This document shows, piece after piece, positions 7,554 to 16,977 of a stretch of 64,000 nucleotides of DNA. Made by a program: the position numbers and the translations under genes. The stretch is from Fictibacillus nanhaiensis. GTDB lineage: Bacteria > Bacillota > Bacilli > Bacillales > Fictibacillaceae. The stretch spans positions 372,001 through 436,000 of the forward strand of contig JAEACG010000003.1 in assembly GCA_016401345.1 (NCBI GenBank), read 5' to 3'. The notes under the pieces are model-generated. The model made no database searches and had not been told where the DNA came from. It saw only the letters and a list, made by a program, of their open reading frames with translations. The stretch's first letter is position 1. Each line of letters opens with the position of its first letter.

Positions 7554-8336
7554 TTGAGAGCGCTTCTTACATTCACTTATTTACAAGCACTTTCTTGTAT
7601 CTTTCCAGTCATCATCTTTGGTGCGTTAGCTCTTTCAAAATTCGTCAGCATCCCGTTCATCCCTCGATACGATTTCATACTCCTTCTTTGTCTCCTTACA
7701 CAAGTTGCCATGATCGTAACGAAACTTGAAACGATAGATGAACTTAAAGTCATCTGTGTCTTTCACTTGATCGGACTTGCTCTAGAGCTATTTAAAGTTC
7801 ACATGGGGTCTTGGAGCTATCCTGAAGAGGCTTATTCTAAGATCTACGGTGTACCTCTTTACAGCGGTTTTATGTATGCAAGTGTTGCGAGTTATATTTG
7901 CCAAAGCTGGCGGAGGTTAGACCTTCAGATTAAGGGCTGGCCGAATCCTGCTTTTTCTTTCGGAATATGTGTACTGATTTATTTTAACTTTTTTACTCAT
8001 CATTATTTGTTTGATGCCAGATGGATTCTAATTCTGCTTTTATTCCCTATCTTTTATAAGACGGTTGTTCATTATACGATCAACGAACGCGTCTATAGAA
8101 TGCCGATCCTTCTTTCGTTTTTGTTGATCGGATTTTTTATCTGGATCGCTGAAAACATTACAACTTTTCTCGGAGCCTGGCAGTATCCCAATCAAGAAGC
8201 CTCTTGGTCACTCGTGCATATTGGTAAGATCAGCTCCTGGTTCTTGCTCGTGATCATCAGCATTATTATCGTGGCACAATTAAAACGCATTAAAAGCCAC
8301 CAAGATGAGATTTTCACGCATACGAAACACCTTTAA
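7554..8336 (+). CDS. DUF817 integral membrane protein (YoaT-like)
   Basis: A 260-residue, very hydrophobic protein with about eight membrane segments. It starts at TTG after AAAGGGTGG. Diagnostic stretches include HLIGLALELFKVHMGSWSYPEE, GVPLYSGFMYASVASYICQ and ENITTFLGAWQYPNQ...WSLVHIGKISSWFLLV, which match the DUF817 family. The paired W-x-YP elements in the two halves suggest an internal duplication. Its terminator overlaps the last codons (8325-8365). Function is unknown for the family. Confidence 0.8.
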   Translation: MRALLTFTYLQALSCIFPVIIFGALALSKFVSIPFIPRYDFILLLCLLTQVAMIVTKLETIDELKVICVFHLIGLALELFKVHMGSWSYPEEAYSKIYGVPLYSGFMYASVASYICQSWRRLDLQIKGWPNPAFSFGICVLIYFNFFTHHYLFDARWILILLLFPIFYKTVVHYTINERVYRMPILLSFLLIGFFIWIAENITTFLGAWQYPNQEASWSLVHIGKISSWFLLVIISIIIVAQLKRIKSHQDEIFTHTKHL

Positions 8337-8365
8337 GCTGCCGTAGGCTTTTTAGGTGTTTTTTC
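8325..8365 (+). terminator. intrinsic terminator overlapping the end of the DUF817 gene
   Basis: AAACACCT and AGGTGTTT enclose an inner AAGC/GCTT stem, followed by a T-run. Confidence 0.7.
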
Positions 8366-8466
8366 TTTGTGTGGCTCCTTCTCAAGAAATCTGCATGTTC
8401 AAGATGTCCGCTCCATATGCATACATAGATGACGTTTGAACCTTCTATAAGAGAGGAGCTCATCAC

Positions 8467-9645
8467 ATGGATAAGAACAATAAAGATCAACAGCAACGAA
8501 GACCAATGCAGATTCCTCAGCCGATTCGCAGTGATGGTGCGGGTGCTACCGACTTAGGGCCTCGCGACGTTATGCGTGACATACAAAATCCCGATATGTT
8601 AGTTTCACCTGCAACAGATGCGGGAACTGTCCCAAATTTACGGTTTTCCTATTCTGATACACATATGCAATTAAATTTTGGAGGCTGGTCGAGAGAGATT
8701 ACGGTTCGTGAGCTTCCTGTCGCCAAGACACTTGCCGGAGTAAACATGCGGCTGACTCCAGGCGGTGTAAGGGAGCTTCATTGGCATCAAGAAGCGGAAT
8801 GGGCTTATATGATATTAGGCCGTGCTCGAATTACCTCGGTTGATCAAAACGGAAGAAATTTCATCGCCGATGTTGGTGAAGGTGATCTTTGGTACTTCCC
8901 TCCCGGCATTCCTCATTCGATTCAAGGACTTGAAGAAGGTTGTGAGTTTTTACTCGTATTCGATGATGGAAATTTCTCCGATCTGAGCACATTCTCTATT
9001 TCAGATTGGTTTGCGCATACACCGAAAGAGGTTCTTTCAGCAAATTTCGGTATACCGGAAAGCGCATTCGCAAACATTCCGACTGAACAACGTTATATTT
9101 ATCAGTCTACGGTTCCCGGTCCGATTGAAACACAAGCCGTACCTGATCCATATGGAACTGTACCATTGAGCTTCACGCACCGCTTAATGGCGCAGAAACC
9201 TCTTGTTACCCCTGGTGGTACCGTACGAATAGTTGACTCTACTAATTTTCCGATCTCACAGAGAATTGCTGCCGCTTTAGTAGAAATAAAACCCGGCGGA
9301 ATGAGAGAGTTGCATTGGCATCCGAATAATGATGAGTGGCAATATTATTTAGCCGGTCAAGGGCGGATGACCGCTTTCGCTGGAAATGGAACGGCACGAA
9401 CTTTTGACGTACGAGCGGGAGATGTAGGATATGTTCCGTTCGCATTTGGTCATTATGTGCAGAATACCGGAAATAAGAGTTTATGGTTTTTAGAGATTTT
9501 TAAAAGTGACCGTTTTGCAGATGTTTCATTGAACCAATGGATGGCTTTAACACCTAAAGAAATCGTGCAGAGTAATTTAAACGCTAGCCCTGAACTCATG
9601 AATTCCCTTCGCAAAGAAAAATGGCCAGTTGTGAAATATGATTAG
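8467..9645 (+). CDS. oxdD: oxalate decarboxylase-family bicupin (OxdC/OxdD-like)
   Basis: A 392-residue bicupin that would convert oxalate to formate and CO2 at Mn sites. The N-terminal cupin has ligands H105, H107, E111 and H150 ([18 protein letters not shown]). The C-terminal cupin has H283, H285, E290 and H329 ([18 protein letters not shown]), and the E of FLEIF is kept. The N-terminal lid that reads SENST in B. subtilis OxdC reads SDLST here (171-175), replacing the catalytic lid Glu by Asp. It has no signal peptide and an extra ~15 hydrophilic N-terminal residues. Assignment to OxdD (spore coat) rather than OxdC is a guess. It has its own terminator at 9671-9706. Confidence 0.88.
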   Translation: MDKNNKDQQQRRPMQIPQPIRSDGAGATDLGPRDVMRDIQNPDMLVSPATDAGTVPNLRFSYSDTHMQLNFGGWSREITVRELPVAKTLAGVNMRLTPGGVRELHWHQEAEWAYMILGRARITSVDQNGRNFIADVGEGDLWYFPPGIPHSIQGLEEGCEFLLVFDDGNFSDLSTFSISDWFAHTPKEVLSANFGIPESAFANIPTEQRYIYQSTVPGPIETQAVPDPYGTVPLSFTHRLMAQKPLVTPGGTVRIVDSTNFPISQRIAAALVEIKPGGMRELHWHPNNDEWQYYLAGQGRMTAFAGNGTARTFDVRAGDVGYVPFAFGHYVQNTGNKSLWFLEIFKSDRFADVSLNQWMALTPKEIVQSNLNASPELMNSLRKEKWPVVKYD

Positions 9646-9670
9646 CAAGAATATGCGATGCCACCTTTAA

Positions 9671-9706
9671 ACAGCGATTAGAACTCTCTAATCGCTTTCT
9701 TTCAGT
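9671..9706 (+). terminator. intrinsic terminator of the bicupin gene
   Basis: AGCGATTAGA and TCTAATCGCT form a perfect 10-bp stem with a 4-base loop and a T-rich tail. Confidence 0.85.
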
Positions 9707-9745
9707 CTTTCTAGTAAAACACCTTCCCCTACTCTATTCATATAC

Positions 9746-9773
9746 ACCACTTACAACTTGTCCGCATAATCTA
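9746..9773 (+). promoter_or_regulatory. candidate SigK (late mother-cell) promoter
   Basis: ACC (9746-9748), 16 bases, then CATAATCTA (9765-9773) fits the SigK consensus (AC..., CATANNNTA). It lies about 70 bases upstream of the C1q-like spore-surface gene. The match is short and therefore only suggestive. Confidence 0.4.
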
Positions 9774-9845
9774 CTAGTAATAATCTATTAGATTATTCTC
9801 TGATCTATTTTCTAGATTAGAGTGAAAATAGGAGGGAAAGTTTGT

Positions 9846-10343
9846 ATGTACTACCATTATGATCAGAATCCGTACGCACATATGAAAAGAGATTGTGAAT
9901 GCAAGCATAGAAAGGTTCAGCCTTGCCAAAAGGTTTCTGCCTTTAAAGCGGTTAAAGATTTGTTTCAATTTATATTAGGCTCCACACCAAATCAAGTGAT
10001 ATATCCGGTAGAGGTTTTTGATAGCAACAATGAATACAATCCAGATACATCAACGTTTGTTCCAAAGAGCAACGGAATATATACGTTTACAGCTAGTATC
10101 TTTTTGCCGATTTATACTGGAACACCCTATTCTGCATTCGTTGGCATTCGTGTAAACGGCGAGATTGTTGCAGGAAATCAAGAAATGATTACATCGCCAA
10201 ACGCGATTGTAGCTACTTCATCACTCGTCGAGTTAAGAAGAGGCGACGAAGTTCAAGTAGTCGCCTCAAGTCCATCAGGCGCAACGATAGAAATAGAAGT
10301 TAATCCAATCGCAACTCGTTTTGAGGGTGCGAAGATAGGTTAA
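9846..10343 (+). CDS. C1q/TNF-like spore-surface (exosporium-type) protein
   Basis: About 165 residues from the ATG at 9846 (MYYHYDQNPYAH). The AGGAGGG ribosome site is 9 bases upstream and would be inside the gene if an earlier ATG at 9822 were used. Residues about 1-35 are His/Cys/Lys-rich. Residues about 50-160 form a C1q-like beta-sandwich (FDSNNEYNPDTSTFVPKSNGIYTFTASIFL, SAFVGIRVNGEIVAG, SLVELRRGDEVQVVAS), the fold of the BclA C-terminal domain and related spore proteins. There is no collagen-like repeat. A SigK-like promoter precedes it. A role on the spore surface is inferred from these points. Confidence 0.7.
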   Translation: MYYHYDQNPYAHMKRDCECKHRKVQPCQKVSAFKAVKDLFQFILGSTPNQVIYPVEVFDSNNEYNPDTSTFVPKSNGIYTFTASIFLPIYTGTPYSAFVGIRVNGEIVAGNQEMITSPNAIVATSSLVELRRGDEVQVVASSPSGATIEIEVNPIATRFEGAKIG

Positions 10344-10352
10344 GCAACGTTA

Positions 10353-10380
10353 GAAGGTGAACAATTTCACCTTCTTTTTT
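10353..10380 (+). terminator. intrinsic terminator of the C1q-like gene
   Basis: GAAGGTGA and TCACCTTC pair around a 6-base loop and are followed by a T-run. Confidence 0.88.
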
Positions 10381-10383
10381 AAA

Positions 10384-10399
10384 TGTTTCATGTGGAACA
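10384..10399. other. degenerate parS-like site
   Basis: TGTTTCATGTGGAACA differs at two positions from the ParB/Spo0J consensus TGTTTCACGTGAAACA. It lies in the gap between the C1q-like gene's terminator and the AraC gene, about 52 kb from the perfect site at 62243. Confidence 0.35.
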
Positions 10400-10475
10400 A
10401 TCCACTAAATCCTCTCGTAGACCACGCTATATAAGGTATAATTTCCCTATTACTAACTCTTTTAGGAGTAATCAT

Positions 10476-11348
10476 ATGACTGAAAAAAACGTACGCAAAT
10501 CCAATTACATTCTACATGCAAAGAGCGCGCAATTTCATTGGGATGGCACGGGACTTCTCTCTATTAAAACCTTTTCGAACGGAAGGGCTCATTACAAAAC
10601 GAACCGAGGATATTTTGCTGTTGAAGAAGGAAGTTATCTGCTACTCAATCAAGGTCCTTACACCTTAACCATAGAAGAACACAAAGATGTAGAATCGTTC
10701 TGTGTCTTTTTCCAAGAAGATTTTGCGAACGATGTATTCCGCAATTTGTCAGATACATCTCGCCAACTTTTAGATAACCCTTTTAGTAATCATACATCTG
10801 CTTCATTTTTTGAAAAAACGTATGAACAAAGCCAGGTTCTGACTCAGCAAATGAACCTCTTAAAACATATGACAAATCAATACCCACTTGACTCCAACAT
10901 GTTAGATGAACAATTTCATTCCATAATGACCACTCTATTCAGAGAACAAATGAAAACTTTTAAAGAAATCGATCGGTTAGATTTAGCCCGTAAATCAACA
11001 CGCGAAGAAATTTATAAACGAGTCAGCATCGCACATGAATACATAAAAGCCTTTTATGATAAACAGCTTACATTAGATAAAATTGCAGAAATCTCATGCT
11101 TATCTCCTAATCACCTGTTGAGAAATTATTCAACCATCTATAACAGAACACCCTTTCAGCATATTGCTGAGTTAAGGATCGCAAAAGCCATAACGTTGCT
11201 CCAGACTTCTGAATACTCCATGACTGATATTACTTATGAAATCGGATTGAATAACCCCGTTTCATTCAGCAGATTATTTAAACAACATATGGGCATCTCC
11301 CCCCTTCAATATCGTAAAAAGGTGATTTTGGATAAGAAATTACTTTAA
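10476..11348 (+). CDS. AraC-family transcriptional regulator
   Basis: A 290-residue regulator from the ATG at 10476 (MTEKNVRKSN), which is preceded by TTTAGGAGTA. A longer in-frame version from 10383 lacks a ribosome site and runs through the parS-like sequence. The N-terminal half is an AraC-type cupin effector domain (YFAVEEGSYLLLNQGPYTLTIE). The C-terminal ~100 residues hold two helix-turn-helix units (LTLDKIAEISCLSPNHLLRNY and MTDITYEIGL...FSRLFKQHMGISPLQYR). A VOC enzyme gene follows 41 bases later on the same strand and is a plausible target or operon partner. Confidence 0.85.
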   Translation: MTEKNVRKSNYILHAKSAQFHWDGTGLLSIKTFSNGRAHYKTNRGYFAVEEGSYLLLNQGPYTLTIEEHKDVESFCVFFQEDFANDVFRNLSDTSRQLLDNPFSNHTSASFFEKTYEQSQVLTQQMNLLKHMTNQYPLDSNMLDEQFHSIMTTLFREQMKTFKEIDRLDLARKSTREEIYKRVSIAHEYIKAFYDKQLTLDKIAEISCLSPNHLLRNYSTIYNRTPFQHIAELRIAKAITLLQTSEYSMTDITYEIGLNNPVSFSRLFKQHMGISPLQYRKKVILDKKLL

Positions 11349-11389
11349 CCTTCATTTATGATGAAGAAAATGATAAAGGAGAGATTCAT

Positions 11390-11776
11390 ATGACGATTCA
11401 GACTAATGTCATTCAAAGAGTTGGACAAGTTGCTGTACCGGTTCAAGATATCAAACGCTCCATTCACTTTTATAAGGACGTATTAGGTTTACAACTTCTT
11501 TTCAGCACAGAAAATATGGCTTTTTTCAATTGTAACGGTCTAAGAATACTACTAAGCCTTCCTGAAAAAGAAGAATTTGCAGGAGCAAGTTCCGTAATAT
11601 ACTTTCAAGTAGGAAACATCACCGAAGCTTATGAAGCCCTTAAACAGAAGGATGTAACATTCCTAGACTCCCCTCATATTGTTGCTAAGATGGAGCATAC
11701 GGAGACATGGATGGTATTTTATAAGGATTCAGAAGGAAATACCCATGCTTTGATGAGTGAGGTTGTAACATCATAA
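11390..11776 (+). CDS. VOC (glyoxalase/bleomycin-resistance) superfamily protein
   Basis: A 128-residue single-domain vicinal-oxygen-chelate protein with paired beta-alpha-beta-beta-beta modules. The first is RVGQVAVPVQDIKRSIHFYKDVLGLQLLF, the second SSVIYFQVGNITEAYEALKQKDVTF, ending WMVFYKDSEGNTHALMSE. The final metal-ligand Glu position is plausible (DSEGN), while the usual first His is replaced by Gln (GQV), so metal dependence is uncertain. RBS is AAAGGAGA. It is probably cotranscribed with the AraC regulator. The substrate is not identifiable. Confidence 0.82.
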   Translation: MTIQTNVIQRVGQVAVPVQDIKRSIHFYKDVLGLQLLFSTENMAFFNCNGLRILLSLPEKEEFAGASSVIYFQVGNITEAYEALKQKDVTFLDSPHIVAKMEHTETWMVFYKDSEGNTHALMSEVVTS

Positions 11777-11788
11777 GTTTTCTAGAAT

Positions 11789-11818
11789 AGATGCCTATAT
11801 ACAGAAGGCATCTTTTTT
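11789..11818 (+). terminator. intrinsic terminator of the AraC-VOC pair
   Basis: AGATGCCT and AAGGCATCT form the stem, followed by six T. Confidence 0.85.
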
Positions 11819-11859
11819 CTGCTGTAACTTTGCATCACTTTTCCTTTCATCATTGTGAA

Positions 11860-11990
11860 GTTGGTTGGAGCGTAAGATGCGAGACTCCTGCGGGATCAGT
11901 GGGACAGTTGAGACTCCTAACAGCGCAAAGCGCTAGGAGGCTCAACGCACACCCCGCGGAAAGCGAGCGATCTGAAGTGGAAACCAACCA
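11860..11990 (+). repeat. GC-rich structured repeat, copy D (short form)
   Basis: Forward copy. Left end GTTGGTTGGAGCG and right end AAACCAAC co-vary with the usual GTTGATT/AATCAAC pair. The central hairpin GTTGAG.CTCCTA / TAGGAG.CTCAAC likewise co-varies with the usual GTGAG/CTCAC. It lies between the VOC terminator and the response regulator gene. Confidence 0.92.
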
Positions 11991-12101
11991 CTTTCAAGAG
12001 CTCCGAAGCATATGAAAACCAATTAAAAAATTGCACATCCTAGAAAATATCCAAGTTTTGCTATAGACTGAAAAACATATCAAGTAATGATGTGGTGATA
12101 A

Positions 12102-12794
12102 ATGATGTTTAAGATTTTGCTCATTGAAGATGATTCGACACTGTTCAGCGAGATAAAAGAGCGATTGTCCCAATGGTCGTATGAAGTGTATGGCATTACT
12201 GACTTTGGACGAGTGATGCAGGAGTTTACAGAGGTTAAACCTGACCTTGTTGTAATCGATATACAGCTACCGAAGTTTGATGGCTTTCATTGGTGCCGAA
12301 ATATTCGATCGCACTCAAATGTACCGATCATCTTTCTGTCTTCGCGTGATCATCCGAGCGATATGGTCCTATCCATGCAGCTTGGAGCAGACGACTTTGT
12401 CCAAAAACCGTTTCATTTTGAAGTATTGATCGCAAAGATTCATGCGATTCTTCGGCGTGTTTATAATTACAATACAGAGACCGTTAGTCTCAAAACGTGG
12501 TGTGGCGCTCAAATTGATTATGAAAAGAATATCGTAACGAACGAAAAAGGTTCCGTCGAACTAACTAAGAATGAAGTGTTCATTCTGAAACTCTTAATCG
12601 AGCAAAAGAATAAGATTGTAAGTCGTGATAATCTCATCAACAGCTTATGGGATGATAAAAAGTTCATTAGTGATAATACCCTCACCGTAAATGTGAATCG
12701 TTTAAGAAAACGTCTAGAGGAAATCGAACTCGGACAATTCATCGAGACGAAAGTCGGACAAGGCTATCGTGCAATAGAAGAGGATTCTATATGA
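12102..12794 (+). CDS. bceR: BceR-like response regulator
   Basis: A 230-residue OmpR/PhoB-type regulator. The receiver domain (about 3-118) has the acidic pair ED near residue 10, phosphoacceptor Asp in VVIDIQLP (about D53) and the conserved Lys in VQKPF. The C-terminal winged helix (about 130-228) includes VELTKNEVFILKLLIEQKN and TVNVNRLRKRLEE. The start codon of the following kinase overlaps its stop by four bases. Its gene order (regulator, kinase, ABC ATPase, large permease) is that of Bce modules, which detect peptide antibiotics acting on lipid II cycle intermediates. It may equally be named after YvcP or PsdR paralogues. Confidence 0.88.
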   Translation: MMFKILLIEDDSTLFSEIKERLSQWSYEVYGITDFGRVMQEFTEVKPDLVVIDIQLPKFDGFHWCRNIRSHSNVPIIFLSSRDHPSDMVLSMQLGADDFVQKPFHFEVLIAKIHAILRRVYNYNTETVSLKTWCGAQIDYEKNIVTNEKGSVELTKNEVFILKLLIEQKNKIVSRDNLINSLWDDKKFISDNTLTVNVNRLRKRLEEIELGQFIETKVGQGYRAIEEDSI

Positions 12795-13795
12795 TCAAAT
12801 GCTATTTGATCGAACGCAGCAGCTGGATATTTTTGTTTTTATTACAACAGCTGATCCTTCTCTTGATCGCCTATCTAGATCCAGCAATTCCCCTTTCTGC
12901 TGTTGGCTATATCGTTTTTATTTCACTTATTGTCTTTGTCCTCTTTCTTTTTTATCGGTATCAGAAGGAAACAGACTTCTTCCAACAACTTGAGGAAAGA
13001 GAAAATGATTTTGATCTTTCTAATATGTCATCACCTTCTACACCTTTTGAAAAAATCGTTACAAACAGCATTACCGAACAAACAAAGCATTTAAAACAAA
13101 CAGCTTCTGAGAACCGTTTACTTATCGAACAGGAAAAGGACGATCTCCTTGCTTGGATTCATGAGGTGAAAACGCCGCTGACAGCGATGCATCTTATGAT
13201 ACAGCGAATGGACGATACGCCACTAAAAGGAGATCTGACCTACGAATGGCTTCGTATCCACCTTCTGCTCGATCAACAGCTTCATCAAAAAAGGATTCCT
13301 TTTATTAAGAACGATCTTTATATGGAAGTGACTGATCTTGAGACGTTGCTTTTTTCCGAACTTAAAACGCTACAGTCGTGGTGCATTCAAAAAGGAATCG
13401 GCTTTGATTTTAACCTTGAAGTCAACCATGTCTTAAGTGATGCCAAATGGCTAGCATTTATCATTCGTCAGATCTTAACGAATGCTGTGAAATACAGCCA
13501 TTCATCAGAGATTATCATCAACTCTTATAACATGAACGACAGAAACTATTTATCGATTCAAGACTTTGGTCGAGGAATTGATACAAAGGATATGCCTCGT
13601 ATCTTTGATAAAGGGTTCACGTCAACAACAGACCATCAGGATCAAGCTTCCACCGGCATGGGCTTATATTTAGCCAAAAAAGCGGCAGACTCCCTACATA
13701 TTCAACTCTCTGTAGGGTCAAAACGGAATGAAGGAACAACGGTCACGCTCGCTTTCCCAAAAAGAAATGAATTTGATGAAACGATGGGCATGTGA
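12791..13795 (+). CDS. bceS: BceS-like intramembrane-sensing histidine kinase
   Basis: A 334-residue kinase with two membrane segments near the N-terminus (about 12-30 and 36-56) joined by only a few residues, so there is no extracellular sensor domain. The dimerisation and phosphoacceptor motif is [18 protein letters not shown] (His near 118), followed by an ATPase domain with N (ILTNAVKYS), G1 (DFGRGI) and G2 (GMGLYL) boxes. This architecture, and the overlap with the regulator, match BceS. In known systems the stimulus is relayed by the BceAB transporter rather than sensed by the kinase itself. Confidence 0.9.
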   Translation: MIKCYLIERSSWIFLFLLQQLILLLIAYLDPAIPLSAVGYIVFISLIVFVLFLFYRYQKETDFFQQLEERENDFDLSNMSSPSTPFEKIVTNSITEQTKHLKQTASENRLLIEQEKDDLLAWIHEVKTPLTAMHLMIQRMDDTPLKGDLTYEWLRIHLLLDQQLHQKRIPFIKNDLYMEVTDLETLLFSELKTLQSWCIQKGIGFDFNLEVNHVLSDAKWLAFIIRQILTNAVKYSHSSEIIINSYNMNDRNYLSIQDFGRGIDTKDMPRIFDKGFTSTTDHQDQASTGMGLYLAKKAADSLHIQLSVGSKRNEGTTVTLAFPKRNEFDETMGM

Positions 13796-13810
13796 CGAAA
13801 GTGTCACATG
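13788..13810. promoter_or_regulatory. candidate BceR-family operator upstream of the ABC genes
   Basis: CATGTGAC and GTCACATG form an 8-bp perfect inverted repeat with a 6-base spacer. The inner part TGACG-AAAG-TGTCA fits the TnACA-N4-TGTnA pattern described for Bce-type regulators, with one mismatch. It overlaps the kinase stop codon. A TATAAT at 13860-13865 without a good -35 follows, as expected for an activated promoter. Confidence 0.6.
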
Positions 13811-13893
13811 CTTTTCTGTTTTGTTCGTTGAACAGAAGGAAAAGAGCGGAAATGCTTTCTATAATGAAACTATCAGAGAGGGGTAATAAAATC

Positions 13894-14655
13894 ATGAGTA
13901 TATTGAAAGCCGTTAAGCTTCATAAGAGCTATGGAAATAAAAATAATAAACAGCACGTCCTTAAAGGCATCGATCTTTCTGTTGAAAAAGGTGAGTTCAT
14001 CAGTATTATGGGAGCATCTGGCTCTGGTAAAACGACATTGTTGAACGTCCTATCCTCTATCGATCAAGTAAGCGAAGGTACGATTCATATCAACTCATTT
14101 GAGATGACAGCCATGAAAGAAAAACAGCTGGCAGAGTTCAGAAAGAACCACCTTGGTTTCATCTTCCAAGATTACAACCTTTTAGATACATTAACCGTTA
14201 AAGAAAATATTCTGCTGCCGCTTTCGATAACGAAAACACCGAAAAAGGAAGCTGAAAAGAAATTTGAGCAAGTCGCAACCGAGCTTGGTATTTCCGAGAT
14301 AAAAGATAAATATCCGAACGAGATCTCAGGTGGACAAAAGCAACGAACATCTGCGGCTCGTGCATTCATTCATGAGCCAAGTATCATCTTCGCCGATGAA
14401 CCGACCGGCGCTCTCGATTCCAAGTCTGCGTCTGACCTTTTAAACAAATTAAGCGGTCTTAACGAGAACAGACAAGCAACCATTCTTATGGTAACGCATG
14501 ATCCTGTAGCAGCAAGCTATTGCAGCCGTGTGGTGTTTATAAAAGACGGACAGATCTACACGCAGCTTATGAAAGGAGAGCAAGATCGACAAAGTTTCTT
14601 TAAGGATATTATGAAAACGCAAGGTGTTTTAGGTGGTGTTCATCATGAACATTAA
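13894..14655 (+). CDS. bceA: BceA-like ABC transporter ATP-binding protein
   Basis: A 253-residue ATPase. The start at 13894 ([14 protein letters not shown]) follows GAGAGGGG; longer in-frame starts lie inside the operator region. Walker A is GASGSGKTT, the Q-loop is FIFQDYN, the signature is EISGGQKQR, Walker B is [13 protein letters not shown] and the switch His is in VTHD. This is the MacB/LolD-like class with the insertion typical of antimicrobial-peptide exporters. It overlaps the permease start by 11 bases. With BceB it would free target lipids from peptide antibiotics and signal to the kinase. Confidence 0.9.
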   Translation: MSILKAVKLHKSYGNKNNKQHVLKGIDLSVEKGEFISIMGASGSGKTTLLNVLSSIDQVSEGTIHINSFEMTAMKEKQLAEFRKNHLGFIFQDYNLLDTLTVKENILLPLSITKTPKKEAEKKFEQVATELGISEIKDKYPNEISGGQKQRTSAARAFIHEPSIIFADEPTGALDSKSASDLLNKLSGLNENRQATILMVTHDPVAASYCSRVVFIKDGQIYTQLMKGEQDRQSFFKDIMKTQGVLGGVHHEH

Positions 14656-16591
14656 TCAGCTCATCTTTCGCAACTTAAAGAAAAACTTAAGAAACTATTA
14701 TTTATATGTTTTTGCTTTAGTATTCAGTTCTGCTCTTTACTTTGCATTTGTAACGCTTCAATATGATCCGTCGATGGATGCTGTTGAAGGTTCAGTAAAA
14801 GGTGAAGCCGCGATTCGAGCCGCTTCTATCCTGCTTGTTGTAATCGTATCCGTCTTTCTGCTTTACGCGAACAACATCTTTATCAAACGACGCAGCAAAG
14901 AAATCGGGCTGTTCCAATTGATCGGGATGACGAAAAGTAAGATCTTTCGCATTCTTTCCATTGAAAACTTATTCCTCTACTTTGGTTCTCTTTTGATCGG
15001 AATCTTTGCAGGTTTTTCGTTTTCAAAATTAATGATTCTCGTTTTGTTCAAAACGACTGGTGTAGATTCGATCGCATCTCTACGGTTTTCACCACAAGCA
15101 CTCCTACAAACCGTTCTCGTTTTTACAGCAATCTATCTGTTAATCATGATCATGAACTACACGTTCATTAAAAGGCAGACCATACTATCTCTATTCCGTG
15201 TCACCTCTTCTACTGAGATCACTGTGAAAAAACTTTCTCGCTTTGAGATGGTGATGGGAATCGTGGGTCTCGTTCTAATCACGACAGGTTATATCGTATC
15301 TTCCAAACTGTTTGGCGGCGATTTTACAACGATGCCTCAATTATTTGGAGCAATGATCTTTATTTTGACAGCCGTCATTTTAGGTACGTATTTCTTTTAC
15401 AAAGGCTCTGTCAGTTTTCTGCTTAACCTGATAAGAAAACGAAAAGGTGGCTATCTATCGATCAACGAAGTGATGTCGCTCGCATCTGTCATGTTCCGCA
15501 TGAAGTCGAACGCCCTTCTGCTCATGATTATCACCACCGTTTCAGCGCTCTCGATCGCTTTGTTGTGCCTTGCTTATATCTCGTATTATTCTGCAGAGAA
15601 AACGGCTGAAAAAAATGTTCCGCATGACTTTTCAATCATTGATAGAGAGTCCGCTGATACGTTCCAATCTGCTTTAAAGAAGAACAATATTCCGTATTCG
15701 GAAAAATCGATTGAAGTGGTCCAGGTGACGGTGAATGCTTCACAGCTTATTGATCGAAGCTTAGATGAACTCACTATCAATCCGAAAGCGATGCCGCTTC
15801 CTTTAATCAGCGAAAAGTCAGTATCTGGCATGGAAGTTTCACGGGATGAAGTGGTCTTTACTGGCTATGACGATCTGCTTCAAAAGTTTATGCCATTAAA
15901 GAATTCTGGAACCATCAAAATAAAAGGAAAGACCGAAACGCTCACTCAACGTTATGTAGGCTTAGAAGATATTTATCCCGTATCCTGGTATTTCACAGCT
16001 GGAGGTGTTCCAACCGCAATCGTTGATGATGCTATTTTTAAGAAGATGAAAAAAGATATCGATCCTAAGGTACAAAAAGAATCAAGCCTCTATATTGGGG
16101 TCGATATTAAGAATAAAGAACAACTGGAAAAGGCAGATAAACTGTTTAAATCAACCGAAACGTATAAAAAGCTATACAATGAATCTCGTCATGAGATCAG
16201 CACGAACCAAAAGAAAAACATGGGACTCATGATGTTTATCGTAGGTTTCCTAGGACTGACTTTCCTCGTCACCTCTGGATGTATCCTCTACTTCAAACAG
16301 ATGGATGAAGGAGAAAGTGAGAAGCCAAACTATATGATTCTGCGAAAACTAGGTTACACGCAGAGTGACCTGTTAAAAGGTATTCAGTATAAGCAGCTCT
16401 TTAACTTTGGAATTCCATTAGTGGTCGGCTTGCTTCACAGTTATTTCGCCGTACAATCTGGGTGGTTCCTGTTCGGAGCTGAACTTTGGACACCGATGAT
16501 CATCGTCATGGTCATGTATACGATCCTCTATTCGATCTTTGGCGTGTTGTCAGTTCTCTATTATAAGAAAGTGGTTAGAGAAGCACTTTAG
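14645..16591 (+). CDS. bceB: BceB-like ABC transporter permease
   Basis: A 648-residue permease from the ATG at 14645 (RBS AGGTGG), inside the end of the ATPase gene. Ten membrane segments are expected: four near the N-terminus, further ones around 200-320, then a large extracellular domain of about 200 residues (roughly 320-540), and three at the C-terminus. FtsX-like segments ([34 protein letters not shown]) occur in both halves. The large external domain between segments 7 and 8 is the hallmark of Bce-type permeases and determines peptide specificity. A terminator follows at 16643-16676. Confidence 0.9.
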   Translation: MNINQLIFRNLKKNLRNYYLYVFALVFSSALYFAFVTLQYDPSMDAVEGSVKGEAAIRAASILLVVIVSVFLLYANNIFIKRRSKEIGLFQLIGMTKSKIFRILSIENLFLYFGSLLIGIFAGFSFSKLMILVLFKTTGVDSIASLRFSPQALLQTVLVFTAIYLLIMIMNYTFIKRQTILSLFRVTSSTEITVKKLSRFEMVMGIVGLVLITTGYIVSSKLFGGDFTTMPQLFGAMIFILTAVILGTYFFYKGSVSFLLNLIRKRKGGYLSINEVMSLASVMFRMKSNALLLMIITTVSALSIALLCLAYISYYSAEKTAEKNVPHDFSIIDRESADTFQSALKKNNIPYSEKSIEVVQVTVNASQLIDRSLDELTINPKAMPLPLISEKSVSGMEVSRDEVVFTGYDDLLQKFMPLKNSGTIKIKGKTETLTQRYVGLEDIYPVSWYFTAGGVPTAIVDDAIFKKMKKDIDPKVQKESSLYIGVDIKNKEQLEKADKLFKSTETYKKLYNESRHEISTNQKKNMGLMMFIVGFLGLTFLVTSGCILYFKQMDEGESEKPNYMILRKLGYTQSDLLKGIQYKQLFNFGIPLVVGLLHSYFAVQSGWFLFGAELWTPMIIVMVMYTILYSIFGVLSVLYYKKVVREAL

Positions 16592-16642
16592 CTTGATGCT
16601 CGCTTTGCTATAAAGGCGATAAATTGAATAAAAAGAACAAAA

Positions 16643-16676
16643 TCGACTAAAACATGATGATTTTAGTTGGTTTTTT
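16643..16676 (+). terminator. intrinsic terminator of the Bce module
   Basis: GACTAAAA and TTTTAGTT pair around CATGATGA and are followed by six T. The remaining stretch 16677-16927 shows no convincing gene; I see only A/T-rich sequence with a short GGAAAATCC palindrome near 16759. Confidence 0.75.
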
Positions 16677-16927
16677 CTATGGTATACAAATCTTAAGCTT
16701 CACTTTGTGTCTCATAAGTGATTTTAATTGATACCATAAGGGGTATATGGCTAGATCATTCCGGAAAATCCGGTCCTGATTTGAAAAATATTAGGATTAA
16801 TTCCGCTAGTTTCGTCTATAATTTCACAAGTTTTGCTCATATATCGACGAGTCGACATTAATCGACTGCTATCCCCTATCCATATACCCTCAACCCTGAT
16901 AAACAAAGGCCGCCTCTTACAACACCC

Positions 16928-16963
16928 AAAAAGAAAACCCCAGCCAATAAAATGGCTGAGGTT
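16928..16963 (-). terminator. intrinsic terminator of the hydroxybutyrate operon
   Basis: On the minus strand AACCTCAGCCA and TGGCTGGGGTT form the stem, followed by TTTCTTTTT. Confidence 0.8.
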
Positions 16964-16977
16964 CATCAAAACTAAGA

